Shown piece after piece: positions 52,691 to 64,000 of a stretch of 64,000 nucleotides of DNA. Made by a program: the position numbers and the translations under genes. The stretch spans positions 1-64,000 of the forward strand of contig BDSI01000073.1 of NCBI GenBank assembly GCA_003117195.1, written 5' to 3'. The notes beneath the pieces are model-generated. The model was not told the DNA's origin, searched no databases, and saw nothing but the letters and a program-made list of their open reading frames with translations. Position 1 is the stretch's first letter. Each line of letters opens with the position of its first letter. This stretch comes from Eudorina sp. 2006-703-Eu-15. Lineage: Eukaryota; Chlorophyta; Chlorophyceae; Chlamydomonadales; Volvocaceae.

Positions 52691-54328
52691 GGAGGAAGAG
52701 GGGGTTGAGGGTACAGGACATCTGTAGGAACACAGCTTACGGGGGTTGAGGGGCGGCGGTGGAAGGTCTACGTACCTCCTCCCTCCTCCCTCCTCCCTCC
52801 TCCCCCTCGAGGGCAGTTTGATGCGTCTACCAGTTTCCTACACCCCGCTCCCTCCCAAGCCCTCCCCCTGTGCTGCCCCTCGTTTAATGCCAATTACCAG
52901 TCCCCACTTTCAACTGCCAAGTATGGGCAACAACGGCCTGGCCACGCCCGACCTACCTAGGCGCACCCTCCCCCTCCACTCAGCGCAGTTTGAAAATGTC
53001 TACCAATTTCCTACATCACCCTCCACTCCTCCTTGCCATCTCCTCCTCGCCTTTTCCTCCTCCCCGTCTCCCCGTCTTTCTCCCCCCCCCCACACACACA
53101 CATACACACACACCGCCACACCACAAAAAGGGGCTCCCGGTCCACAGCGGTGGCGAGGAGGCCCCACTGCCCTCCGAGTGGGCCGCCCTCTTCAGCGCCG
53201 CGGCCCGAGAGGACACCGCCGCGGAGGCGCCCTCGCAGTTCACCTGGTGGGGGGGGGGGGGCCGGGGGGGGGGGGGTGGGGGGCCCGGGTGGGGGGGGCC
53301 GGGTGGGGGGGGTTCCCGGGTGGGGGGAGACACCCCACGAGCCTGTGTGGGTCGGGGTGGGGTGGGGTATAGGAAATTGGTAGACAATATCAACTGGGGT
53401 GGGGTGGGGGGGATAGGCGGCCGGACACCCCCCGTGTCCGTATGGGGCCCCGGGGGCGGGGGGCCCGGGTGGGGGATTGAAGAGAGAGAGGCGGGCAGGG
53501 TGTGGGGGGATCCGCCTGTGGCTCAGTTCACCGGTGTGGGGGTGAGGGGTGAGTCTGGGTGTGCACGCTCCGCCGGGCTCGTGTCTGGTTCTTGAATTTC
53601 TCCGTCCCGGCCCCCTCCCCCTCCGACCTCCTCCCTGGACGTGCCCCTACACGCGCCCCCTCGCGGCCCTGGTGCCGGTGGGCTCCGCACTCCCCCCCTT
53701 TGGACCTCCTCCCCTGGACCTCCTCTACTTCCCTGGACCTCCTCTACTTGCCTGGACCTCCTCTACATGCCTGGACCTCCTCCTCCTCCTGTCCGGACCG
53801 GGTGGACGAGCAGTCCCCTGACCATGGAGATCTTCCGTGACCCGGTGGTGGTGCCCTCGGGCAGGTCGTACGAACGCAGTGCGCTGCTGGAGCACCTGAA
53901 AAAGGTGAGAGCTGAGAGGAGGGCGGGGCTCGGGAGGGAGGGAGGGAGGGAGGGAGGGAGGGAGGGAGGGAGGGGGGACGGGTGTGGGGCGAGGTGGGGC
54001 GGGGTGGGTGTGAGTGGTAGGTTGAGGGCGTGGAGGGGAAGGGAGAGGCGAAGGAACGCGTGTATATGCTACCCACCCACCCACTCACCCAAACCCCGCA
54101 CGAGCGGGCGGGTTCGCTAAACACACACGGTGCATCCGAACCTTCTTCCCCCCCTCCCCCCTTCCCTCTCCCCCTTGGGCCACCCTCCATCCTCGACAGG
54201 TGGGCCGCTTCGACCCCATCACCCGCCAGCAGCTGTCGGAGGAGCTGTTGGTGCCGAACGTGTCTCTCAGGGCCGCCATCGAGGTGTACCTGGAGGAACA
54301 CCCCTGGGCCTGGGGGGAGGTCAAGTGA
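50433..54328 (+). CDS. CHIP/STUB1-like TPR plus U-box E3 ubiquitin ligase
   Basis: Co-chaperone ligase: the TPR domain binds the C-terminal EEVD of Hsp70/Hsp90 and the U-box recruits an E2 to ubiquitinate clients. Exons: 50433-50807, 51505-51729, 52188-52337, 53131-53246, 53814-53904, 54200-54328 (361 aa; phases agree). TPRs span about 97-200 (AEDLKTEGNALFTKGKFAAA, YTEAITLCPDWAVLYVNRG, HYLLGLAM), a helical linker follows (DSIKDEIWREL), then the U-box at about 287-361 (CPLTMEIFRDPVVVPSGRSY, VGRFDPITRQQL, AAIEVYLEEHPWAW). The U-box Cys is split by intron 4. Compared with animal CHIP (about 300 aa) there is an extra Pro/Ala-rich N terminus of ~95 residues starting MGNGLCGS, a possible myristoylation/palmitoylation signal. 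Introns 3 and 4 carry repeat elements described separately. Confidence 0.92.
52074..52180 (+). repeat. 37-bp tandem repeat before CHIP exon 3
   Basis: Three near-identical units with CGCCGTCGGATGACCCACGG; it ends just before the exon 3 acceptor. Confidence 0.93.
52399..52611 (+). mobile_element. ~210-bp intronic repeat, copy 2
   Basis: Reverse-complement partner of 3619-3826, in intron 3 of the CHIP-like gene. It starts TTATCAAGGAGAAAAGCTGA just after a CG/GT-rich stretch and ends AGCAGAAGTAGCGGC, followed directly by (GT)29. Confidence 0.85.
52612..52691 (+). repeat. (GT)29(GA)10 compound microsatellite
   Basis: Perfect GT array continuing into GA units, adjoining the 3' end of the ~210-bp repeat. 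Confidence 0.96.
52812..53020 (+). repeat. Two introner-like blocks in CHIP intron 3
   Basis: Copy one (52812-52844) is GCAGTTTGATGCGTCTACCA followed by GTTTCCTACA. Copy two (52978-53020) is CAGCGCAGTTTGAAA followed by ATGTCTACCAATTTCCTACA. Both are in gene sense, each followed by a pyrimidine-rich run; the acceptor is at 53130. Confidence 0.88.
53366..53395 (-). repeat. Introner-like block in CHIP intron 4, antisense
   Basis: GGTATAGGAAATTGGTAGAC on the + strand, so the core is antisense to this gene; the CAGCAGCGCAG part is lost. Confidence 0.8.
53699..53785 (+). repeat. ~24-bp CCTGGACCTCCTCTACTT tandem repeat
   Basis: Four copies in CHIP intron 4, forming the pyrimidine-rich approach to the U-box exon acceptor. 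Confidence 0.9.
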
Positions 54329-54338
54329 CAGTGGTGCG

Positions 54339-54386
54339 GGTATGGGAAATTGTTTGAATAGACCTCTATTCAAACTGCGCTGCCCG
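54339..54386 (-). repeat. Introner-like block just after the CHIP stop
   Basis: The core is antisense: GGTATGGGAAATTG, an internal inverted ATTCAAA pair (TTTGAATAGACCTCTATTCAAA arms), then CTGCGCTG. It starts 11 bases after the stop codon. Confidence 0.75.
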
Positions 54387-55632
54387 GGCTTGGGAGGGGG
54401 GGAAGAGGTCATGTGGAAGGGGTGCCGATGGCACAGCCGGTTGAGCAGCTGTCTGGGATGCGCCTTTGTTGCGGAGCGGCACAAGAAGAAAGAAATGAAG
54501 AAGTAATGCGAGGGGCAGTGGACGAGGCGTGGAACGTAACGCTGGGAGGAGCGGTGCGGAGGGACCGGCCGCGTTGGGCAGGCTTGATTGGGGGCTGGGG
54601 GGGAGGTCGGGTCGGGTCGGCGCGCGCAGCCTTGCCGGGGGCTGGAAGATGAGGGATTGGGAAGTCGGCGAGGCGGAAGGGAGGCGGGCCCGAAGCGCGG
54701 CAGCAGGAACGGTTCCGTCGGAGTATCAATCTGCGGGTGGACATCGGGGTATCAAACCCGCCACATCCCCCACCACCTCCCGCATCGTCCACTCGCCCGC
54801 CTTACCCCTACACTCGTGGGATTACTGGTTGCCGCCTTCTGTTCCCAAACGATGGCAGCGCGGGGGGGAGTGGCCGAGCGGGCTGTCGCAGCTGTTAGCT
54901 GACGGGGTTGCGGTTGCCGCACAGGCTTCCGCCGTCTATAGTCATGGCTGGGGCATGGTGGTTGTCGGGAGAGGGGAAGTTTCGGAAGAGGGGGAGGTTT
55001 CGGAGAAGTGGAGGAGTGCGGGGCAGGTGGACTCCCGTATGATGATATGCGGCTCCCACACCCACACCCAAACCCACACGCCCGGCCCTCAGAGCACCTT
55101 CATGCCCTGGGGTTGGGACACGTCCGCGGAAAGGCACACCGTTCCCGTGGTCATGTCGGGTTGCTGGGTACGTGCGGTGTTCTTAAGCCGTAACGGGGGC
55201 GGTCCGTAACCGAGTTCCTCGCCAAGTGCACGGCAGTGACCCCGACACGCTTAACACGGACGCCCGGCCGGCCGGCTGTCGGGCCGCGATGACGCAGCGG
55301 TCGGCTCCAGGCAGCGCCCTTTGGCCCCTTTCCCCGTTCCCCTAACCTGGGGGCCGGGCGGTGGACAGGGAAGAAAGTCCCTGAGAGCGGGAGGGGGGAC
55401 GGCTCCCCGCCGGACGGGGGGGACGGCTCCCCGTTGAAGGGTCGGTCGGGCGCTACGTCGAGGAAAACCAAACCACTGCACTGCACTGTACGGTAGTGCA
55501 GTAGTACGATAGTACTGCAGCGGAGGCGGTGTGCAGAGGAAGCGGTCTGTTGGCGGAGAAATTTGCAAAGAAAGGTTGAACTGCTGTGTGGAGGGAATAG
55601 GGCGGAGGTTTATATGGCATGGACGGAAGGGC

Positions 55633-55800
55633 GGATGGATGGATGGATGGATGGATGGATGGATGGATGGATGGATGGATGGATGGATGGATGGATGGAT
55701 GGATGGATGGATGGATGGATGGATGGATGGATGGATGGATGGATGGATGGATGGATGGATGGATGGATGGATGGATGGATGGATGGATGGATGGATGGAT
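55633..55800 (+). repeat. (GGAT)42 tetranucleotide array
   Basis: Forty-two perfect units. It opens three + frames as MDGW-type repeats and minus frames as HPSI repeats; these are not genes. Confidence 0.99.
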
Positions 55801-56700
55801 GCCTGGTTGATCTAAGCTGATCAGGTGGGGGTGGGCCCCACACTCGCCCCGCTCGGCCCGCTCGGCCCCCTGAGCCCCCCTGATAGAGACCCTCCATGGG
55901 TCGCATAGGGGAGAGGCGGGGAAGGGGAAGGGCGCACATCCGTGTCCAGCTGTGGCGGCCGCGCGTCGTGGCCCTCGCACCTCGCTGCTGCTGTGTTGCC
56001 TCGTAGTGATGTCCAATGCCGAAGGTTGGGGGTGTGGCTGCGGAAACGAGGAGCAAGCGCGGAAGGTCGGACAAAGGCGCTGAGGTGGGGTAGAAGGGGG
56101 TGGCCGGCTGGGGTTATGTACGACACATTGTCCCAACGGGCCGTACACAAGGTCGTACTGTGCAAGCGGTTCTGCGCGTATGTGGCCCTGTTGGCCGTCA
56201 GCCGTCAGCCCTGAACAGACGTCACCCCTGAACACCTTGAAGGAGGAATCTTTCCTTGCTTTCGTTGACAGGTTGATGTACGGGGTGAAGAAAGGAACAG
56301 GGAAAAACGGAGAGCGGAACGCACCTGGAGTCCTCGACTGGGCAGTGCGATGTGGCCGCGCTGGGACAATATTGGTTTCGAAGCTGTGCAGGCCGGGCAC
56401 CTCAATCCGCGGCCTCGCAGCTCGCCGGGGCTGGTACGGCATATAGAAATCCTGAGCGCATGCTGTACACACCTGCCGGTGATGCCGTACCTACCGCGTG
56501 AATGGGCCCGCCTGTGCGTGCCACAGCCGACTGCACACGGTTGCCGCGCGCGCTTTCCCCCATATACAACAGAACTGGAGGATTTCATGCTAATGTGTCG
56601 TACAGTGGACGGACGGCTGGGGCGGAAAGCGGGGGAGGGGCCCCCCTCATCATGTGGCGCTTCCCAGGTTGCGACCGCCGGTGACGTGTTTGTTGCCATT

Positions 56701-56790
56701 GAGGACCGATGGGTCGCCCATGAAGACCCATGGGTCGCTCACGAAGAACGATGGGTCGCACATGAAGACCCATGGGCCACGCACCAACGT
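56701..56790 (+). repeat. 21-bp repeat encoding a 7-residue unit
   Basis: Four copies of CGATGGGTCGCCCATGAAGA-like sequence. In the + frame 56350-56811 they read RWVAHED, PWVAHEE, RWVAHED, PWATHQR. Related GACCCATGGGT segments recur at 57020-57080. Confidence 0.85.
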
Positions 56791-58966
56791 TTCGTTCTCT
56801 TCATTCATTAGGCGGCCGATGGGGGGAGATGATGCGGCGGTTTTGGAGAAACGCATGATGCTGGTGCCGTACAAAGTGTGGTGGTAGCGGTGGTGTTTGT
56901 CGTGTACGGGCTGGGGTGAGAGACGGGACATGGGACATGGGAGGGAGGGCGTGACCCCCGCGGCCAGAGGCCTCATGGGCCTTATTCGAGGTAGTCGGTG
57001 GTCCGAGCTGGCAGAGAGGAGGCCAATGGGTCGGAGCACCGCTGGGCGACCCATGGGTTGGAGCACCGCTGGGCGACCAACGACATTTGAGGGGCAGGGG
57101 GGCCTTTGGGCTCCTCGGCAGTCTCCTGTTCGACCTTGCAGCTTGAGTCTGGGGTTACCCCGCCAGTCACCATATCATCAATGGAAGGGGGCCACTTGGA
57201 AGCGGTCAAGCGAGAAGGGGAACAATTCATTCCTGAAGAGCGGGTAATATTCATCAGTGCAGCACTCCCTGCGCAAAACCAATACCTCGGTTTGGCTCTG
57301 CAGGTTGACATGCTGGGAGCGCTGCTGCTGCAGCCAGCCCTTGGACCTTCTGTAAGAAAGCATGGGTGACATGGTCGGCCTCATCCACATCCGTCCGGTG
57401 CAACAGACGACGGCTCGTTTGCGCACTGGGCGGCGTTTGCGCACTGGGCGGCACGCTGCCATCCACCAAACGTGAGCCGGTTCGCGGTCGATCGTGGCGT
57501 CATGATTGCGGCATGAGAACAGCGTGAGAATAAAGGTACACGTATGTTGCCGTGTATCCTTACAAAACGTACATCCTTACAAAACGTACATCCTTACATC
57601 GTTTGCGCACACACAGGGCCACATAGGACCGATGCGGCACCTACGACAGCCGTCTGCTGCCGCACGAGCGCTCACGCCCTGGACACTGGCCGTGAAATGC
57701 CGTCCTCGTCTGCTATCCAGACTCCCCATCCGAGCTGGAGCCTCACCTCCGCCTCCGTCCCACAGCGGAGGCCTTCGAGGCGCCGGAAGAACACCGCCCG
57801 GCTGACCCCCCTCGCGCTCGATTAGTAAGGATACAACCCACAGGTCTTGGAACAGGTCCCCATTCTGACTGGAGTTGGGGACTACAAGACACTTCCAGTC
57901 ACATCTCATATCGTCAGCCTACGCGCCCTCCCACTGCCCTGTACACTGAAACTGCTGGGCGTTGGGCGTTTGGGACACGATCGTTGACTGACAGGAACCA
58001 GGACAACACGTCGCCTCCAAGCACCCACCGTTACCATCCGGGGTGATCCCTCCACGCGCCGGGCGGGTCCCACCGACACGCCGGCAGGTCGTGTGCCAGA
58101 GCGGTCAGCGCCGCCTTGCCCAGGGCGGCTGAAGAGCCAAAATCGCCGCCCTGATGGCAGGAGAGCCGCCGGGCACCCCCTGCTGTGGACGTGGAGCTGA
58201 ACGGCTGACCCATACGACGGTGGCAGAGAGCCAACGAGAGCCAACACGCACTGCAAAAACTGGCTCCCCTCCAAAGATGGTGTGGGCTGTTCAGATCCTC
58301 CCTCATGGCCCGGCGCCATGTTTAACGACCGCTACCGCTGTGTCCTCCTCTATTCGGCTTGCACCTCGCAATCATGGAAAAGCCGATGGCTAGATGGAGC
58401 AAGGGAGCATGTCCACATGCCGCCGCCCCCTCTTCCCTGTGATCTGGCTGGACGGGCCCCTCCTGCGCCCTGAGCTTGGCAGAAATCCTCATTCGGGCAG
58501 CCGAAATCACGGCAGCAAGGCCGCCAGAGTGTCATCCGCCGCCTGCGCCGCACTGCTGTAGTTGTTGAACGCCGATTGCGGGCGCTGCTGCGCACTGTCC
58601 CGCTGTTCGACCAAAGAAGATGCGCGAGCGACGGGCTGCAAGGGCTTGGCTCGTTCATCATCCTTCGGCGCTGCGCCAGCGCCAGCGAGATTCAAACGGG
58701 ACGAAGAATGCAGAAGGTGCGCTGCACACAGCAGGCTCCTCATCTTGCCGACATAGCAGCTACTGCTGCGCTGCCGCTGCGCCGGCGAGGCCCAACCAGT
58801 CCGCCGCTCCGCACTTCCAACACAGCGCTTGCTCTCAAGCTCCTTAGGACGGTGCTCCCCGGCCGACCCACATGCTCCGCCGCCCAGCAGCACCGACCCC
58901 AGCCAGCCAGCGGGACCCAGTTCAGGGACCCAGGAGGCGAGGGCGCCTTCCGAGAGGGTGGGGCCC

Positions 58967-60560
<1,594 letters not shown>

Positions 60561-61911
60561 TCTTCGTGCGAACGGCAAACGTGGGTGCAAAAGGAAGAAT
60601 GCTCGTTGCAAACAAAAGCCACGACCGATCCCACAAAATACGGTGCAAATGGTTTCGGGGTCACCAGGTTGCTCGTCACCCGAACGCGACGATTCAGTCG
60701 CCCACACAATTTTTTACATCCGCCTTAAATATTATAACTCATGAATCGTAGGAAAATCTCCTTAACCTGCACTTTGACGTCTTGGACCTCTCTTTGTCAC
60801 AACCTTTCTTCGAGGACAGTCCTATCCGGATAGTAAACTGCTGCTGGGTTACGTGCAATTGCGTCGATTGTGATTCACCTGACCGAGAGCTTTTGCTTTT
60901 GTGAGTTGGCGTCGTGTCACTGCGCCCTGGCGCGTTACCTATCTAGGCGGGCGGGCTCTTCTGACATGCACTTATAAACTGTTGACGTTCTACTATGCTG
61001 CACTCAAGGACGACAGCACCCGGTAGATGACGGGGTCAAGGATGGCCATGTCCATGGAAGCAGACCCCGCACGCAGCGTTTCTTCGCAGCTGAACCGTCC
61101 TTCCGGTATTCATGTGACACCGCTGAAATAAGGATCGGCCCTTGTGCTTTCGTGTCACAAGTGTGAAAGCCCACTTGCGGAGCGCCGTTCATGCAACCTC
61201 GCGTCCCGCGGAGAACGCGCCGGCGCTTGTGGTCGTCTTTGGCGACCAACCACTGACTGCCTCCCCTGTACTTCCTTCGCTGTCCAGGACCGCTCCAGAG
61301 CCGCTCTCTCCTGCGCCAAAGCACCGAGTACCCCGCCTGCAGCCCAGCAGGTTACCGCTGCGCAGCGAAGCGAAGCCCAGCCAACGCTCCTCAACGCGCC
61401 AACAAGCCTCCCAGCGGCGGGGCGAGCAGTTACCTAGCGCCCATCCACTCCCCCTCCACCCCGTACGCCCCGCCCTGCCCTGCGGAGCAGCCTTCCCAGC
61501 GCCCCCGCATGCCGCCTCCGCTGCCGCAGCAGCGGCGGCGCACAGACACAGTCGCAGTCGCAGTCGCACACACATACACAGACGCATGGCGACCAGCCCG
61601 ACAAGCCTCTCAGACCCCGCCGGGCCATCCGTCTCCTCCCTTAGCCCTCTAGCTCGCCCGGGCTTCCTCCCCTTCGGCTGTAGCGCCAAGCCCCGTGAAA
61701 GGCTGCTGCTCAGCGATCTGGGTCACCACCCGCGGTCGAGCCTCGGGGCCTGAGCTGCGGCCGGCCGTTTTCTCCGGGTGCGTGCCGCATCTGGATCCGG
61801 ATCCGGATCCGCATCCGGGTGCCTGGGGGGCCGCTGGAGGGGGCGTCTTGCTGCGCCGGGGCGTCCACAGCCACGAAGTCTAGGATAATATCGTCCGCGT
61901 GACAAGACACA
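60561..61911. other. Divergent promoter region, uL4c / unknown gene
   Basis: AT-rich, TATA-like sequence (TTAAATATTATAACTC, about 60726-60740) lies ~170 bases upstream of uL4c. The right half is GC-rich with a + frame 61142-61753 that could be 5' UTR or an unrecognised upstream exon; a CGGATC run sits at 61794-61817. Confidence 0.4.
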
Positions 61912-63788
61912 ATGAGCAGGGACGAAGCTCCAGGGGACGGTGAGGCGGCGGGCGAGATGCCGCCCGCCGCGGCCATGGGCGTCGTGGACGGCGGCAGCGG
62001 CGGCGCCGCCGCCGCGGGCGTCGCCGGGGGCGCGGAAGCCGAGGCGGAGGCCGGTGTCGGTGCGCTGCCGCGGCTGAACGGGCCGGGCCCGTTTCCGTTG
62101 GGGCCAACTACCATTGATGATGACGAGGACGCGGACGAGGAGGCCGCCGGGGCTGGGGCCGTCCCGGCCGAGGGCGATGACGAGGAGCAGACCCTGCGGG
62201 CGGAGAAGACCTCCGACTTCTTACTGCAGGCGCCCAACACCGAATCGCCGCCGCCGCAGTACCATCACCACCTCCACCACCTTCACCAGCACCCCTTGGT
62301 GGAAGGGGGGATCCGGGGGATACAGCACTCGCCCCGCCATGGCGGCGAGACGGACGGGGATCTGGATTCGGAGCCGCCGTCAGCGTACCAGTCCCCGGTG
62401 CTCAGCCCCAGCGTGACGGGGGAGAGCCCCGCTAGTACGGCAGCCGCGGCGGCGGCGGCGGCGCCGTCGCAGGTCACGGCCGCCGAGAGAATGATGCTGC
62501 TGTGGCAGCGCCGCGCGGAAGTCGAGGCGGCGGAGGCCGCCGCCGCAGAGGCCGCGGCGGCGGCGGCGGCGGCAGCCGCCGACGCGGCAGCGCCTGGCGA
62601 CGGCGGCGACGGCGACGGCGCCGACGGGCCCCGCCGCGGCGGCGTGGGTCGAAATGAGTTGTTGCGGAAGGTCAGGTCCCTCAAGGCCCCGGAGAGGAGG
62701 GGGCTGGCGATGGCGGGGCTGAAGAGCATCCAGTACCGCTGGCGGCGGGTGTCCAATGTGGTGGCGGGTATCGTCAGGTGGGGCGGTGGGCCGGTGGGCC
62801 GGTGGGTCGGTTGTGGGAGGGTGGCGTAGAAGAAAACACCCTATCTCGGGCGGCAGGGATTGCGGTAAGGGAGTGGGTGGCGCAGGGACCCGGGGGGGGG
62901 GGGGGTTGCAGTACTCGTATAGGAGGCAGGGAGCCTTTGCAGAGGGGCAAACCGCGACGAAACCACCCAGACCGTCAGGGACGTGCGGGGGGTACGGAGG
63001 TGCCGGGGGCGGAGGGGCGGCTGGCCGCACGTGCTCGTGGACGAGCAATGATATGCTCCCCCAGGGATCTCGGGGCGGAGGGGTGCAGCAGAGTTTTCGA
63101 GAGGGGGAGACAGCGACGGGGCCGGGTGTGGATGGGGCAGCGCGGTGCTGCCGCGGGGAGGGGTGTGTCGCCCGGTGCCGTGGGGAGGGGTTTGTCGCTC
63201 GGTGCCGCGGGGAGGGGTTTGTCGCCCGGTGTTGCGGGCCCTGGACACCCCCAACCACATCCGCAGCCGCACCCAACCCCCCTCCCCAAACCCCCTCCCA
63301 CCCACCCCCCAAACCTCAATTTCCTATACCCTCCCCAAACCCCCCTCCCCAAACCTCCTCCCTCCCTCAGGGCTCACAAGCTGGTGGCTGCGGACAAGTC
63401 CGAGTTCGAGCACGACAACCACAGCGCGCTGCAGCAGGTGTGCGTTTACTTCAAGCCCCCCCGGTCGGCCCCGCGGCCCCGCCCCGCGCCACCCCATTCC
63501 CGCCCCGCGCCGCCCTGGTTCCCGCCTCGCCTTCCCCCGTCCCCAGTCGAGCCTTTATCGGAGTTTTGTTCTTGCAGCAGCGCAGTATAACTGTGCCTGC
63601 CAATGTCCTGTTCCCCCTCCCGTCCGTCCCCCCTCCGCCCCCAGGCCCAGGCGGGTGAGCTGGACGTGGCGCTTGAGGTGCACGACCAGCGCGACCTGGA
63701 GAAGATCAACTACGCGCACCAGGGCAACAAGGACATGTACAGCACCGACATGCTGAGCCGGAGGAGGGCGCTCCGGACGCACCCGCAG
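61912..63788 (+). CDS. Unrecognised protein, 5' part, runs past the window
   Basis: Exons 61912-62777, 63371-63437, 63645-63788 and then an intron with donor GTGGGG continuing to the window end; all phases agree (358 residues so far). The first ~240 residues are low complexity: acidic (DDDEDADEEA), a His-rich patch (YHHHLHHLHQH) and long Ala runs. From about 250 the composition becomes ordinary and probably begins a folded domain: LLRKVRSLKAPERRGLAMAG, IQYRWRRVSNVVAGIVRAHK, VALEVHDQRDLEKINYAHQG. I do not recognise the family. The acidic/Ala-rich start is common in large algal regulatory or membrane proteins, but no function is assigned. Introns 1 and 2 carry introner-like blocks. Confidence 0.75.
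63315..63332 (+). repeat. Partial introner-like core in intron 1 of the last gene
   Basis: CTCAATTTCCTATACCCT, sense, 38 bases before the acceptor; only the 3' half of the block is kept. Confidence 0.6.
63573..63620 (+). repeat. Introner-like block in intron 2 of the last gene
   Basis: GCAGCAGCGCAGTATAACTG followed by the diverged core TGCCTGCCAATGTCCTGTTC and a pyrimidine tract; acceptor about 24 bases on. A still weaker match (GTCTGCCAATGCCC) is at 63952-63965 in the next intron. Confidence 0.75.
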
Positions 63789-64000
63789 GTGGGGGGTTGG
63801 GGGTGGAGGGGTGGGGTTGGTTGAGGGGTGGGGGTGGTTGAGGGATGGGGGGGGGTGAGGGATGGGGGTGGTTGAGGGGGGGGGTGGGGGGTGGTTGAGG
63901 GGGGGGCGGGCTTGAGGGGCTGTGTGTACGTGGCGGGGCGGTTGACAGGGTGTCTGCCAATGCCCCGGGAACCCCCTCCTTGACATTCATCCATCGCTCC

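Larger units (their letters stand above)
54329..58966. other. 4.6-kb gene-poor gap with simple repeats
   Basis: Holds the CHIP 3' UTR, an antisense introner-like block, the (GGAT)42 array, 7-residue-coding repeats at 56701-56790 and 17-bp CATCCTTACAAAACGTA repeats at 57556-57600. The minus frames 57906-58319 and 58507-58893 have partly protein-like composition (the latter could overlap the uL4c 3' UTR) but no recognised motif. Confidence 0.5.

Noticed and set aside
54868..54950. tRNA-like start GGGGGGAGTGGCCGAGCGG (A-box match)
   Set aside because: No GGTTCGA-type B box or acceptor-stem complement follows at tRNA distance.
55453..56472. Long minus frame rich in HPSI repeats, and + frames of MDGW repeats
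   Set aside because: They are translations of the (GGAT)42 array and its flanks, not a protein family.
57906..58319. Minus frame with a faint resemblance to Copia gag (FLQCVLALVGSLPPSYGSAV)
   Set aside because: The similarity is a short hydrophobic stretch only; no zinc knuckle, protease or integrase sequence is nearby.

Overview
The window is nuclear DNA of a GC-rich, intron-rich eukaryote, most likely a green alga. Three products look plastid-associated: a complete chloroplast SRP54 with a bipartite-exon transit peptide, plastid ribosomal protein uL4c, and a thioredoxin-fold protein with a plastid-like leader. Two ankyrin-repeat proteins belong to a family that, as I recall it, is greatly expanded in volvocine/chlamydomonadalean algae, and there is a short interstitial TTTAGGG tract. 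GT-AG introns, long purine/pyrimidine-skewed introns and many microsatellites fit this. I did not find the TGTAA polyadenylation signal in consistent positions, so placement below 'green lineage' is inference.

Layout, left to right. A TKL-type protein kinase (+, 543-6526, 9 exons in my model, with a possible N-terminal membrane anchor). A gene-poor gap with one short ORF (-, 7977-8069). Chloroplast SRP54 (-, 9603-18568, 17 exons, 573 aa). An AT-richer island with an unassigned ORF, then a thioredoxin-fold protein lacking the second active-site Cys (+, 19792-21156). A 6.7-kb gene-poor block with tandem repeats and a (CAG)27 tract. An ankyrin-repeat protein (+, 27969-31112). A repeat-rich block, then a second, shorter ankyrin protein (-, 34847-36193) that ends against a dispersed repeat. 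A DMT/TPT nucleotide-sugar transporter (+, 39397-42297, 7 exons). The cytosolic Fe-S targeting factor CIAO2B/MIP18/AE7 (-, 45857-47406, 4 exons). A small SAM-domain plus coiled-coil protein (-, 48732-49915), divergent from a CHIP/STUB1-like TPR + U-box ubiquitin ligase (+, 50433-54328, 6 exons). A large gap with a (GGAT)42 array. Plastid uL4c (-, 58967-60560, 4 exons), divergent from an unrecognised low-complexity protein (+, from 61912) that runs off the right edge.

All spliced models were built by hand: exon phases were checked for every junction and all reading frames close. There is no operon logic here; the genes are independent, often in divergent pairs (SRP54/thioredoxin-like, SAM protein/CHIP, uL4c/unknown).

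The most interesting signal is not a gene. A conserved ~40-nt block (core ATGTCTACCAATTTCCTATA in transcript sense, preceded by CAGCAGCGCAGTTTGAA) sits near the 3' end of six consecutive SRP54 introns, all in sense orientation and followed by a pyrimidine tract and the acceptor AG. It recurs in introns of the CHIP-like gene and of the last gene. This is what an introner-like, intron-generating or intron-colonising element family would look like. Two further unnamed repeat families are present: a ~210-bp intronic element in two near-identical inverted copies almost 49 kb apart plus a fragment, and a short GGACCCCGCGG-containing family of four copies, one of which abuts the truncated ankyrin gene.
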